Origin: Aphidius gifuensis
Taxonomy: Eukaryota > Arthropoda > Insecta > Hymenoptera > Braconidae
NCBI RefSeq assembly: GCF_014905175.1
Contig: NC_057793.1
Coordinates: 14,100,369-14,164,368 of the forward strand
DNA length: 64,000 bases
Direction of reading: 5' to 3'
The position numbers were made by a program, and so were the translations under genes. The notes below the pieces were generated by a model that worked only from the letters and a program-made list of their open reading frames with translations, ran no database searches and had not been told where the DNA came from. Shown in pieces: positions 12,275 through 21,289 of the stretch. Numbering within the stretch: position 1 is the first letter of the stretch; each line of letters opens with the position of its first letter.

Positions 12275-13235
12275 TACAAGTTTTTTTTCTTATTTACATT
12301 TTTTGCTGGGTTTAAAAAGAGACCTAGTCCTTTTTTATAAGGAGATAAAAATAATCCTTTGCCCAATACAATTGATTCCATTTTCTTATTATGACGTTGA
12401 TTTTCTCGTAGTAATTTTTTTGCTGCATGTACAACATTTATTGTCTTTGAAATTGTTGCTGCACCACCCGTCATAGCACGAGATGCACTTAATCCAGTAA
12501 ATAGTGGTATTAAAAATGGTAGTATACTACCATCACTGTTATTTTCTTTATTCAATGGAAGAGGTAAAATTCGTGGTAAACGAATTTTTTTTTTCCACCA
12601 ACTTTTTTGACAGCAACACGTGCACTTTCCAGAACCGTCTTTATTGGATCAGTGATTCCAGGCTTTATAGATTGTTTTGATATATCTATAATCCTGTTGA
12701 GACTTGTTAAATACTTTTTATATTTTTGTTTTGTGATGATTTTATCTTTTTTATCATTCTTTTCAGTTGTTTGTATTTTCTTGATTTTATGATGAATTTT
12801 TTTATTCTTTTTGCTTCTATTTAAACCCATACCAAGTTTCGTTTTCAAATTCATTGCAGTTGTCACACCCCAAGCTACGGCTCTTTCACCAAGTGACGAA
12901 TCTTTGGCAAATACACGTTGCCAAGCTTTATCGGCAAGTATTTTATCAGCTTTATGTCGTTCTTCGAGATTGTCAGGATTTTTTGAGTAGCTTATATCAT
13001 GCTCACGACAATGTTCATCCAACGGATTAACACCGCGATCACCACGAGCTAATCTTTTATCGAGCTTTGTACCCGGACCACAATAATTATACTGTGGAAC
13101 GTGTAATTCAAATGGCAGGCTATTGATGATACTGTTCAACAGACCCTTTCCTTTTTTTTTTTTATCTTTTTTTTCATTTTTTTTTTTTGCACGTTGATGC
13201 TCAATCATTGTCTTTGAAGAACTAACTGCATTCAA
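12274..13235 (-). pseudogene. PLA2 domain/pX-like minor capsid protein (Polinton-1), frameshifted
   Basis: The N-terminal part (13235-12552) carries a parvovirus-type phospholipase A2 domain: Ca-loop YCGPGT, then the catalytic pair CREHDISY. It is preceded by a Lys-rich segment. The C-terminal part (12555-12274) carries a hydrophobic segment (ILPFLIPLFTGLSA) and a basic tail ending in GKGLFLSPYKKG, like the adenovirus pX-type region of other Polintons. In Polinton-2 the two parts form one frame. Here they are separated by a shift in the T/A-rich run around 12585-12600. PLA2 in capsids of small DNA viruses breaches endosomal membranes. That role is inferred here. Confidence 0.8.
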
Positions 13236-13313
13236 TAAAATCTCGAGTATTTATATGTTTTCACGTTAGTACAGATTAAGCTAGCAGCTTGTTCAGTTGT
13301 AAAAAAAAGAAAC

Positions 13314-14080
13314 ATGGAATTTCAAGAACAACCATTAAAGTTGCCAGTCATCAATTTTGATCAAATTGTGCAAAAAACTGCTCCAAAAAAACCATCTGAA
13401 AAAAGACATGGAAGTTTATTACCGAATAGTGTGAGAGGTGTATTTTGTGGACCTTCAAATTCTGGCAAAACAAACGCTCTTTTTGCAATAATAATTCACC
13501 CAAATGGATTAAGATTTGAGAATGTTTATGTGTATTCCAAATCGCTTAATCAGCCAAAGTACAAATTTCTCGAAAAAATTATTAATAATGTTGAAAAAAT
13601 TGGTTATTTTCCATTCAATGAACATGAGAAAGTTATTCAACCTGAAGAGGCTAGACCAAATTCACTGATGATTTTCGATGATATATCTACAGAAAAACAA
13701 GATAATGTTCGAGCATTTTTTTGTATGGGTAGACATCAAGCAGTTGAAAGTTTTTATTTATTTCAGACCTATGCTCACATACCCAAACATTTGGTGAGAG
13801 ATAATGCCAATTTTTTGTACTTTTTCGTCAAGATGAAAGGAATTTAAAGCATATATACAATGATCATGTAAATACTGACATGGAATTTGTAAAATTCCGC
13901 AATATATGCTCGACATGTTGGAATAAAGATAAATATGGATTCCTTGTGATTGACAAAGATAGTGACATTAATAATGGCCGATACAGGAGAGGTTTTGATT
14001 GTTATATAAACATTACAAACGATTCTGCTGAAAATACAGTTTCTCCCTCTGCTACCACCACTGGTACATCTACTGTCTAA
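13314..14080 (+). pseudogene. FtsK/HerA-type genome-packaging ATPase (Polinton-1), frameshifted
   Basis: Packaging ATPase that would pump the linear genome into capsids. Walker A is GPSNSGKT (about residues 44-51) and Walker B is LMIFDD (about residues 118-123). FCMGRHQ and IPKHLVRDNANF follow. A frameshift in a T-run at about 13820 moves the last third (NDHVNTDM...CWNKDKYGF.VIDKDS) into another frame, which ends at 14080. It diverges from the minus-strand capsid genes across a gap of about 80 bp, a likely bidirectional promoter. Confidence 0.85.
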
Positions 14081-14114
14081 AAAAATATCAGATAATTTAG
14101 AGTAATATTATACG

Positions 14115-15215
14115 ATGTATAGTAAAAATTCCAAAATGAAAGACAGTAGGATTGTGTACTGTGAACTGTCAACACCATCATTATCTATCATGAAGCATAC
14201 AAACTTACATGCTGAAAAATCATTATTGCATGAAATTGAAAAAGCAAGTGACTCTCTAAGACGTAAACATAAATTAATTAAATACGATCGAGTTGAAAAT
14301 GAAAGAATAACAAGTGAGGTGTTAGGACCTATAACTGAGCCTTTAAAAAAAATGCTAGCAGATGTATCAAAACAAAAACCAGCACCAAGTTCCAGTAAAA
14401 ATCAAGCAGAAAAAAAAAATAATGCTCAAAGAAACGAAGAAGAATACACGACAGAAGAAGAAGAATACGAGACAGAAGGGGAAGACGAAAAATCAATATT
14501 GACAAATAATGACGAAAAAATTGATATTGATCCGTTAACTTTTCATAAGAATAATGTTAGTGATGATGATGATGATGACACAGACGAAGATATAACGGAG
14601 AAAAAAAAAAAAATTTGGATGATGAAGAAGCGCCTTCAAAGGCAAAAATCAATAAATTCTCATGACAAGGCTCAAAATACAATGTACACCATTCAAAAAT
14701 TAAAAAACAATGAATTATTGTTTGGTAATTCAATGATTAAAATAAAAAATCATCATATTTATGTGAAAGATAAAATTTATCCGGCTACTCAAGGTCTCTT
14801 GGAGTTATTATTTCAACAATCACCTAATGCATCTATTATTCGGAAAGTTGATTGAGAAATTTTTATTGAAATTATAAAATTAACAAATGCACATCGTAAA
14901 AATTTCAAACCTGATGGTGCATTTCTGACAAACAGGACACAAAAATATAAAAATTATGTATCACTGTTTGTCAAGTCTTTGAGAAAACAAGAAGTAGAGA
15001 GCAAAAAAGGTTCAGCACTTGTATTACCAAAATACAAAACACTACAAAAAAATAAGAAAATAAATAATACAAATTATATATATTGGGATGATCCCAATGA
15101 GCTTGTCAATCGTCTTCAATTACTTGTAGCTTCAGAAAAAGCTGGCAATAATAGTCACGCTAATGAAATTCTTTCAATTATTGAAGAATTAAGAGAAACT
15201 GGTATTATTTGTTAA
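14115..15215 (+). pseudogene. Polinton protein with acidic middle and conserved C terminus (PY-like), one stop
   Basis: Counterpart of the intact 321-residue protein at 25534-26499. Shared features are an N-terminal Leu/Lys-rich helical segment (SLRRKHKLIKYD), a long acidic and low-complexity middle, a GLLELLF segment, and a strongly conserved C terminus of the form W.DP.ELV.RL.LL.AS..AGN.SH.NEI.SIIEELRE. An in-frame TGA at 14853-14855 splits it, and the rest is open to 15215. Function unknown. This is one of the uncharacterised genes regularly found between ATPase and integrase in Polintons. Confidence 0.7.
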
Positions 15216-15273
15216 TATATGTGTTCATTCAGTCTTTAATGTACAGTCATTAAGAGGACATTGGAGTGGAATA

Positions 15274-15701
15274 ATGTCTAGTGTTAATGTATTCGTCAAT
15301 TATCAAATAAACGAAAATATTCTATCGGAGGAAAAAGTGATGGCGATGCAGAAAGAGGACCACCTGGAGAAGGTTTCAAATTTACAGAAGACGGAAATTA
15401 TGATATTGCAGAAAAAAAATTATGTCACATTGCCGATGCTCAAGACATGAATGATGCTGTCTCAAAAAAAGTAGCACTGATTCTGATTAAAAATGAAACT
15501 AATAATCTTCTTCGAATAATGCAAGAAGATAGTCAAAAATATATCACTGAAGTCATTAGTAAACTGACAATCAAAGTGGACACATTGCAAAAAAGTGTTA
15601 AAAAATCACGTGATACATTAGATGAGCTGAGTACAGAAGTTGCAAGTATATCTCACTATTTGACAGAAAATTTGGGAGTACATTTAGAAAATCAGAAATA
15701 A
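15274..15701 (+). pseudogene. Fibre-like protein with collagen-like motif and coiled coil (Polinton-1)
   Basis: Homologue of 18774-19241. It has an ERGPPGEGFKFTEDGNYDI segment, then KLCHIADA and a long helical, heptad-like C-terminal part. The pattern (short Gly-Pro tract, a conserved GFK.T..G.YDI motif, then coiled coil) suggests a trimeric virion fibre or attachment protein, by analogy only. The ATG at 15274 gives the conserved start, but the frame shifts by one base near 15290. Downstream it is open to 15701. The integrase follows within 3 bp. Confidence 0.6.
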
Positions 15702-15703
15702 AA

Positions 15704-16681
15704 ATGAATAAAACAAAAAAAAATAATAAAAAAGAAGACAATAACTATTTGAGAAGCGTTGTGGCACATGAGCTACACAAGCCTGCTCGCAGATATTATC
15801 AACGTAGACATGTTGACATTAGAGCTCTCGATGAAACATGGCAATGTGATCTTGTCGACATGAGTGCATATGCTTCCGTAAATGAAAATTACAAGTTTAT
15901 ACTTACAATAATTGATAATTTTTCCAAATATGCATTTGCTGTACCACTCAAGACAAAAAGTGCAAAAGATGTTACTGCAGCGATGAAATCTGTTTTCCTG
16001 AAAGGTCGATATCCAAAAAAACATTTACATGTCGATCAAGGCAAAGGATTTTACATTAGTGAATTTAAGAATCTCATGAAAAAATATAATATAAATATGT
16101 ACTCAACATATAGTACTTTAAAAGCAAGTATAGTCGAAAGGTTTAATAGAACCCTGAAAAATCGAATGTGGGAAAGATTTACATTCCAAGGCAGTTATAA
16201 ATGGTTGACTATACTTCCTGAATTGATTAGAAATTATAATAATACAAAGCACAGAACTATAAAAATGAAACCAAAAAATGTAACTAAAAACAATGAAAAG
16301 GATATATTGAGAGGAATATATCATAATCAAAATCCAATGTTTTGTGTCTCATCAAAGTTGAAAAAAAAATTTAAAATTGGTGATAAAGTGCGAATAAGTG
16401 AATATAAAAAATTTTTCGAAAAAGGCTACACTCCCAATTGGACAACTGAAGTTTTTACAATCACAAAAGTATTGAATACAATACCGATAACTTACAAGCT
16501 TGCTGACTATCAAGATAACAATGTTGAAGGATGTTTTTATCAAGGAGAACTGAGTCCAGTACGCTATCCAGATATATATCTTGTTGAAAAAATTTTAAAA
16601 AAACGTAAAAATAAAGTACTTGTAAGATGGTTAGGTTTCGATTCTGAACATGATACATGGGAAAATGAATCAGAATTATGA
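15704..16681 (+). CDS. int: RVE-family integrase with C-terminal chromodomain (Polinton-1)
   Basis: A 325-residue retrovirus-type integrase of the Polinton clade. The core begins with LHKPARR and RRHVDIRALDETWQ. Catalytic acidic residues: Asp in CDLVDM (about 50), Asp in HVDQGKGF (about 107) and Glu in SIVERFNRTLK (about 144). An SH3-like region (FKIGDKVRIS.YK..FEKGY.PNWT.E.F) follows, and then a chromodomain at the C terminus (YLVEKILKKR...VRWLGFDSEHDTWE). Chromodomains in integrases are thought to bias insertion to marked chromatin. No stop or shift is seen, although the rest of the element is decayed. The glycine after the second Asp (GKGF where Polinton-2 has GKEF) is a change near the active site. 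Confidence 0.9.
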   Translation: MNKTKKNNKKEDNNYLRSVVAHELHKPARRYYQRRHVDIRALDETWQCDLVDMSAYASVNENYKFILTIIDNFSKYAFAVPLKTKSAKDVTAAMKSVFLKGRYPKKHLHVDQGKGFYISEFKNLMKKYNINMYSTYSTLKASIVERFNRTLKNRMWERFTFQGSYKWLTILPELIRNYNNTKHRTIKMKPKNVTKNNEKDILRGIYHNQNPMFCVSSKLKKKFKIGDKVRISEYKKFFEKGYTPNWTTEVFTITKVLNTIPITYKLADYQDNNVEGCFYQGELSPVRYPDIYLVEKILKKRKNKVLVRWLGFDSEHDTWENESEL

Positions 16682-16719
16682 ATAATTATATTTACAATGT
16701 ATATAGGTATAAGAATTTT

Positions 16720-17040
16720 TTAATAAAAAATTATAACAAAATAAATTTTTTCAAATGTAACGTATTTATTGAATATTGTGTTTATAGGTTTAGGCGAATT
16801 TTCTAATAATACAAATTGATTATCGCCTCCGATACATTGCAATATTAAAACTCTTCTTTTAATACCATCCTCTAATTCAAGAACTTTTTTATTATAAAAA
16901 TAATATTCAGCATTATTTTTCGGTAAGAAAACAGTATATTTATTATTTATTTCGACTGATAGTCTTGCACCAGACTTTTTTCCACAGTAACTTTGAATTT
17001 TTGTCACAGCATAGTAAACATCTTTTGTCAAATCTTTCAA
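16720..17040 (-). CDS. Small Polinton accessory protein, FLP-motif family (copy 1)
   Basis: A 106-residue frame. It shares a pattern with 17175-17474 and 20831-21163: an N-terminal Y.VT segment, a strand-rich middle ending in VFLP plus a basic/polar residue, and a C-terminal hydrophobic strand pair with G and F. The length and beta-rich pattern would suit an OB-fold single-strand DNA-binding protein, but no signature proves this. It is convergent with the integrase, leaving a gap of about 38 bp. Confidence 0.5.
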   Translation of the reverse strand: MKDLTKDVYYAVTKIQSYCGKKSGARLSVEINNKYTVFLPKNNAEYYFYNKKVLELEDGIKRRVLILQCIGGDNQFVLLENSPKPINTIFNKYVTFEKIYFVIIFY

Positions 17041-17174
17041 TAATTTACAATTTTTTGAAAGTCGCTTAGTCTTGGTGTTTATCAGTTTTATATTATAATC
17101 ATTTTTTTTGTCTAGATAATAATAATAATTACATTTGAAGAAGAGCTCACAAACTTTTTCTCATTTTTTTCGTT

Positions 17175-17474
17175 TTATGAGAAAATGAACTCACATTTGT
17201 TGTATTTTCCTCCCAAAAAAAGAAGATCCAAGCATCCATCGATCGCTGCTTTCTCGATTTTTGTAAAATAATCATGATTTTTCATAAACTTGGCGATTCT
17301 GCTGGGTAGAAAGACATTAAATTCATCATTTAATGTAGCCATAACTCCATTGTATTCATTATGAATCTTCTGTAGAGCTGTTACTTTGTACTCTCTATTG
17401 ACCTCCAACTCAGACATTTTTTTGACGTCCAATTTGTTCTCCATTTTAGCAACATTATTCAATTGTTGTTCCAT
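17175..17474 (-). CDS. Small Polinton accessory protein, FLP-motif family (copy 2)
   Basis: A 99-residue frame with NREYKVTALQKIH near residue 25, LNDEFNVFLPSRI near 50, and FLGGKYNKCEF at the C terminus. It is a second member of the family, tandem to 16720-17040 and in the same orientation. The two diverge, so this is an old duplication. It is the last Polinton gene before the foldback element. Function unknown; an ssDNA-binding role is a guess from size, beta-strand pattern and the replication-element context. Confidence 0.55.
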   Translation of the reverse strand: MEQQLNNVAKMENKLDVKKMSELEVNREYKVTALQKIHNEYNGVMATLNDEFNVFLPSRIAKFMKNHDYFTKIEKAAIDGCLDLLFLGGKYNKCEFIFS

Positions 17475-17641
17475 TTTTATTTAATGCTGATTTTCTACAA
17501 ACATTTTAATTTCAAGCAAATAAATATGTATAGAATATAATACTAATTATCAATGTATATATGTATATTATCAAATTGCTTTCTTACCTTTCCTTACAGT
17601 CTTGATATTCGAATGATAAAGTTTCAAAAAAACTTCTCGTT

Positions 17642-18368
17642 TATACAGGATGAAGCGTAAATGGCGAACACTAGGTATACTACGAGATTGTACGTGAAAT
17701 TTTAAATAGTAAATGTTTTTACAGTTTGGGTCTACGACGCTTTGTGACTGAGTTATTAGCGTTTTAAGTTGACCAATGAGAATCGAGCGTCGTGAATTAT
17801 TATCATTATGGCGTCTGAACCCACGTGTGTGTTTACGCGCCATGGATTAAAATGTTTTTGTTTTTTTAATTAATTCAAAATTCGAACGCCAGATAGAGCT
17901 AAATCATAAATTCGCTGGATGAATGCGCAGCTGCATACTCACACACACAGCACTCACACTAATTATGACAAAATGATCATTTTTAATTTAAAATCACATT
18001 TATATTTTTGATCACATTATGTGATTTATTTTTTGATCACATTTTAATTTGAAAAACTTTTATATTTTTTTTGATCACATTATGTGATTATTCTATCAAT
18101 GTGATCAATAAATAAATCACATAATGTGATCAAAAATATAAATGTGATTTTAAATTAGAGAAGATCATATTTTTGATCACATTATGTGATTTATTTATTG
18201 ATCACATTGATAGAATAATCACATAATGTGATCAAAAAAAATATAAAAGTTTTTCAAATTAAAATGTGATCAAAAAATAAATCACATAATGTGATCAAAA
18301 ATATAAATGTGATTTTAAATTAAAAATGATCATTTTGTCATAAGTGTGAGTGCTGTGTGTGTGAGTAT
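17642..18368. repeat. Palindromic foldback element, left part (target of Polinton-2)
   Basis: Sequence from TATACAGGATGAAGCG (17642) inward is mirrored, base for base, by 37459-37751 once Polinton-2 is removed. 17935-18150 is mirrored by about 18153-18368. The whole pre-insertion element is about 1,020 bp and folds on itself around 18151. The inner arms are rich in TTGATCACATTATGTGATTTATT units. The outer end TATACAGG and a possible TA duplication recall Tc1/mariner-type foldback MITEs. Each arm contains an outward frame of about 65 codons starting MARKHTRGFRRHN. It runs past the element end, so I do not call it a gene. Confidence 0.8.
18363..18368. repeat. Polinton-2 target-site duplication, left (GAGTAT)
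   Basis: GAGTAT immediately precedes the element end AGTAGTGG. The same hexamer follows the other end at 37453-37458. Six-base duplications are the rule for Polintons. The match of the rejoined flanks to the opposite palindrome arm confirms the site. Confidence 0.93.
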
Positions 18369-18573
18369 AGTAGTGGAGCAAGGCGGATCCTGGGACAGTT
18401 TGATATCAAACCCCCACTCCGGCCCAATTAAACCCCCACCAGGCTCCGATTAAATTCCCCCTCTATGTTAGTATGTCAGCCATTTTGTATATCGGTAACG
18501 TGGAGAGTTGGTATATCTATATATTCAAAAGTCGGCCATTTTGTATATCGGTAACGTAGGGAGTTGGTATATC
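18369..18573. repeat. Polinton-2 left terminal inverted repeat
   Basis: It begins AGTAGTGGAGCAAGGCGG and matches the complement of 37248-37452 over 205 bp without gaps. I count two differences (18437 and 18567). Such low divergence between the repeats indicates recent insertion or ongoing homogenisation. Confidence 0.95.
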
Positions 18574-18690
18574 TATATATTTGAATTTGATTCTATATGT
18601 TAGCCATTTTGTTTATCGATAATGTGGTTAGTTACTATATCTACATGTTTGAAATATCGGCCATTTTGAATATGATTTAAATTAAAAAAC
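18476..18690. repeat. Subterminal repeats at the left end of Polinton-2
   Basis: Four diverging units, each with (C/G/T)GGCCATTTTG or AGCCATTTTG, then TATCG-TAA-GT and TATATCTA. They start near 18478, 18533, 18601 and 18658. The first two lie inside the inverted repeat and so also exist at the right end. The last two are left-specific. They could be binding sites for the integrase or terminal protein, or simply a short tandem array. Confidence 0.65.
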
Positions 18691-18773
18691 TCAATTATTA
18701 TTTTGATTCAAAATGGTTAAATAGACTTGAAATTTTGTTTTTCTCACAGTAGAGATTTTGTCATTCAGGCAAG

Positions 18774-19241
18774 ATGACTGTAGATGTTTTCGGTCGTCAA
18801 CTGCCAAAAAGTATAGTTAAAAGTAATACAATAAATAGTGTTGGTGTTCGAGGTCCGACGGGTGAGGGCTTTAAGCTAACAAAGGATAAACAATATGATA
18901 TAAACCATAAACGTTTGTGTAATGTCGGAGATCCGCTAAATGCAAACGATGCTGCGTCAGTTAAAATTGTTCGCGAAATGATTCAAGAAGAAACGCGAGT
19001 GATATATCATCAGACTGCATCATTGAAAGATAGTTGTGAAAATAATAGCATTATGATTGGCGGACTCGAATCAGCTTTTCACGATCATAAAAATGAACAT
19101 TCTATAAATGTTGATGCAGATTCAATTTATCAGAGCAAAAATTTTTTTCAACTCATAGAATCTAGAGTTAGCACACTGGAAACTATGTACAAACGAATTT
19201 CCGATGTAGTCGAAAAATTAGATAATAAGAAAATTTTATAG
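18774..19241 (+). CDS. Fibre-like protein with collagen-like motif and coiled coil (Polinton-2)
   Basis: 155 residues, intact. The N terminus is TVDVFGRQLPK, followed by VRGPTGEGFKLTKDKQYDI and KRLCNVGDP. The remainder is helical, with heptad-like spacing (LIESRVSTLETMYKRISDVVEKLDNK). The layout of short Gly-Pro stretch plus coiled coil suits a trimeric fibre or spike component of the predicted particle. This is inferred from pattern only. In Polinton-1 the homologue lies next to the integrase, but here it is the first gene after the left end. Confidence 0.65.
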   Translation: MTVDVFGRQLPKSIVKSNTINSVGVRGPTGEGFKLTKDKQYDINHKRLCNVGDPLNANDAASVKIVREMIQEETRVIYHQTASLKDSCENNSIMIGGLESAFHDHKNEHSINVDADSIYQSKNFFQLIESRVSTLETMYKRISDVVEKLDNKKIL

Positions 19242-19368
19242 AAGGGGAAGGTTGATTTTAAAAAATGGTAGTGGGGGAGCTAGCATCAGGCATTACTCAG
19301 AACCATATATATTTTGCCAGTTGTAAAAAACGAACTCGACAGTCAAGATCGCAGTTGAAAAAATTAAA

Positions 19369-20169
19369 ATGGCCATTTTTGTTGATTTTCAAGGATTCAA
19401 TGATTCAATTTTTATTATCAAAGAACTTGCAATTAGTAATGCAAACTCAAAGCTAGCAAGTGAAACTATCATTTTTGCTGCACCATGTGGAAAAGAAAAT
19501 TTAACGAATGAGTATTGGAAGACTATTGAAAAAACTGTGACTAATGTGCATGGAATTTTACGGAGTGCTGGGGATGTTGACTATCGTGAAGTATCAAATA
19601 TAATTAATGAAAAACTAGGTGGTGATTTGGAATATATCTATGTAAAAGGTGCTGAGAAAAAAAAATGGCTATCAGAAATCTTGAAATCACAGACTGCAAC
19701 AATCATCAACCTTGATGATCTTGATTGTCCACCAGATGAAAAAGTATATAATCTACCAACATTGAGGCATATGAATTGTCATACAGAATGCATTAATTAT
19801 ATTTGTGCTGCTGAAAATGTAAAGCGATACAAATATTGGTTTGCTAGAGCCTTTACATTTCGACCATCTCTTCGCAAGTCTATCATGTTCTATAGTATTG
19901 TCGAAAATTTGGCGGATATGTCTGCTAAAGATATTGCGCTGATTCCAACAATGGCAATCATCAAATTTTCCGCTCATGAAATAGATAAAGTCTGGGATAA
20001 GCTGTCTGAAAACCAGAAACAAAATCCTCACGTTTCAGGATTGCGCAGATGTACCAAGCATTCAATTGATTGTGGAGATGGTGATATAGCTGGATGTTTT
20101 TTTTATTCACTAATAAAAGACTGTGAGAAATGTGCTGCAGAGCAATCTTCTACTAAAATGATCATGTAA
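19369..20169 (+). CDS. Nuclease-like accessory protein (Polinton-2)
   Basis: 266 residues, intact. It has the N-terminal IFVDFQGFND, then IIKELAI, a central YVKGAEKKKWL, a DLDCP segment with many Cys/His, and a Cys-rich C terminus (C...C....DC..C). Proteins of this layout are common next to insect transposable elements. The DxQGF start and following strand resemble an RNase H/DnaQ-like exonuclease fold, but I cannot see all catalytic acids. The start at ATG 19369 is supported by alignment with the decayed homologue at 8726. Confidence 0.65.
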   Translation: MAIFVDFQGFNDSIFIIKELAISNANSKLASETIIFAAPCGKENLTNEYWKTIEKTVTNVHGILRSAGDVDYREVSNIINEKLGGDLEYIYVKGAEKKKWLSEILKSQTATIINLDDLDCPPDEKVYNLPTLRHMNCHTECINYICAAENVKRYKYWFARAFTFRPSLRKSIMFYSIVENLADMSAKDIALIPTMAIIKFSAHEIDKVWDKLSENQKQNPHVSGLRRCTKHSIDCGDGDIAGCFFYSLIKDCEKCAAEQSSTKMIM

Positions 20170-20280
20170 AAAAATTAATAAATAAATGAAAATTTAAAAC
20201 GATGAAAAAATTGTGTTGGAATGTATATTTATTTCTTTTTTAATATTTAAATTATAAAATAAGGTTAGCATTAGAATTCC

Positions 20281-20345
20281 TTAAAACCAAGTTTAAACAT
20301 GTTTAAACATGTTCAGGCAAGTTTAAACATGCTCAGACATGTTTG
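20281..20345. repeat. Short tandem array of GTTTAAACATG units
   Basis: AAGTTTAAACATGTTTAAACATG-like units repeat four to five times with small changes. A similar AAGTTTAAACAAG motif occurs at the end of the window (about 63977). No function can be assigned. Confidence 0.6.
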
Positions 20346-20692
20346 AGGAGTTGGACAGCTGCAAATAGTAAATAAGTTTTATTATTATCATGTATAAATA
20401 TTAACTTACAATCATCCAAAACTTTTTCAACGAAACACATGACTCATTACAAATAATGAATCAGCCAAATAATAATCTTGAATGATTATTCAGCCTCTAA
20501 CAGCAAAACTTTTTAGAAAAGTGACTCACAAAAAAAAATATAAGCCTAACCTAACCTAAGAAACATTTAAAGTGGGGATCGTTGAAAGTGGGGGATCGAT
20601 TTTCCTTTAAAAGCTGCTGCCCAGAGCTGTAGAGCCACAGATCTCATCGAACCTTCTGAGCTAGCATCTCCAAGACAGTAAAAATAAAATTG

Positions 20693-20825
20693 GTAAATAT
20701 TTTATACATATATTATATTATTCATACGATTAAACATTTTATTCATGTAACCTCTCATTTATGTATTTATGTATTGTCGTATTATTATTCTTGCAATGAT
20801 TCTAATTTTGTTTCATTTCCAACAG
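20693..20825 (+). other. Probable 5'-UTR intron upstream of the FLP-motif gene
   Basis: AAATTG|GTAAAT at 20692/20693 is a good donor. TTTCATTTCCAACAG|GCAAC at 20825/20826 is a strong acceptor with a pyrimidine-rich tract. The ATG at 20831 lies 5 bases after the junction, so the 133-bp intron would be wholly in the leader. A frame running through the intron exists (from 20690) but is hydrophobic low-complexity and unlike the homologues. Confidence 0.55.
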
Positions 20826-20830
20826 GCAAC

Positions 20831-21163
20831 ATGGACAAATTATATGCAGAAATGAACACTATTGGAGTAACACCATATCCTGCTACTATCCCAATCAAAA
20901 AGATTGAATTTGATTACTTATATCGTGTGACAAATGTAAGACAAGTTCGAACACCATATGGAGATTCTATCATATTGGAATTGGAGCGCAAAATTTCAGT
21001 ATTTCTACCAAAAAGACTTAGCAATTTCATCACACAGAATTCAACAATTTTACCAGAGTTACTTAAAGATGCTCTCTCTGGAGAACTTAGATTCGTCAGA
21101 CATGGATCAAACCATTTTGGATTCGAGAAACAAAAACAAAACAACATTGAAATGCTTGATTAA
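20831..21163 (+). CDS. Small Polinton accessory protein, FLP-motif family (Polinton-2)
   Basis: 110 residues from ATG 20831. It has DYLYRVTNVRQV near residue 25, LELERKISVFLPKRL near 47, and FVRHGSNHFGFEK near the C terminus. The same spacing occurs in the two Polinton-1 paralogues. I choose ATG 20831 rather than the upstream in-frame codon because a 3' splice site lies just before it and the upstream residues have no counterpart. A possible ssDNA-binding OB-fold role is speculative. Confidence 0.6.
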   Translation: MDKLYAEMNTIGVTPYPATIPIKKIEFDYLYRVTNVRQVRTPYGDSIILELERKISVFLPKRLSNFITQNSTILPELLKDALSGELRFVRHGSNHFGFEKQKQNNIEMLD

Positions 21164-21289
21164 GGAATAAATGTATAAATAATGTTAATAAATATATATA
21201 TTAAATACAACAAATTGTGTCTCATTTTTATTTATTTATTTTTTCATTCAATTATAGTTTTACATCAATTTTTTTTTTTTTCCTTTATA

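Larger units (their letters stand above)
5014..17474. mobile_element. Polinton-1: decayed, end-truncated Polinton/Maverick
   Basis: A run of intronless Polinton genes. Order: PolB(+), nuclease-like(+), MCP(-), short ORF(-), penton(-), protease(-), PLA2/pX(-), ATPase(+), PY-like(+), fibre-like(+), integrase(+) and two small paralogues(-). No AG...CT inverted repeats or target duplication can be found. On the left, PolB starts without an in-frame ATG directly beside foreign GC-rich DNA, so the left end is lost. At least eight genes carry stops or frameshifts. The integrase, protease and the two small terminal ORFs still look open. It is a paralogous lineage, not a recent duplicate of Polinton-2, because the proteins differ substantially and the outer genes are rearranged. 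Confidence 0.85.

Noticed and set aside
17571..17843. 90-codon frame starting MARKHTRGFRRHN, with a twin at 37550-37807
   Set aside because: The frame is duplicated only because it lies in both arms of the foldback repeat. It runs past the element end into unrelated sequence, is broken in the third copy, and has no known domain.
18000..18300. Regularly spaced TTGATCACATTATGTGAT palindromes suggestive of a CRISPR array or operator array
   Set aside because: The spacers are not unique and the whole region is one self-complementary foldback structure in eukaryotic DNA.
20548..20566. CCTAACCTAACCTAAG resembling the insect TTAGG telomere repeat
   Set aside because: Only three units inside an otherwise ordinary Polinton intergenic region. 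Too short to claim a telomere-derived tract.
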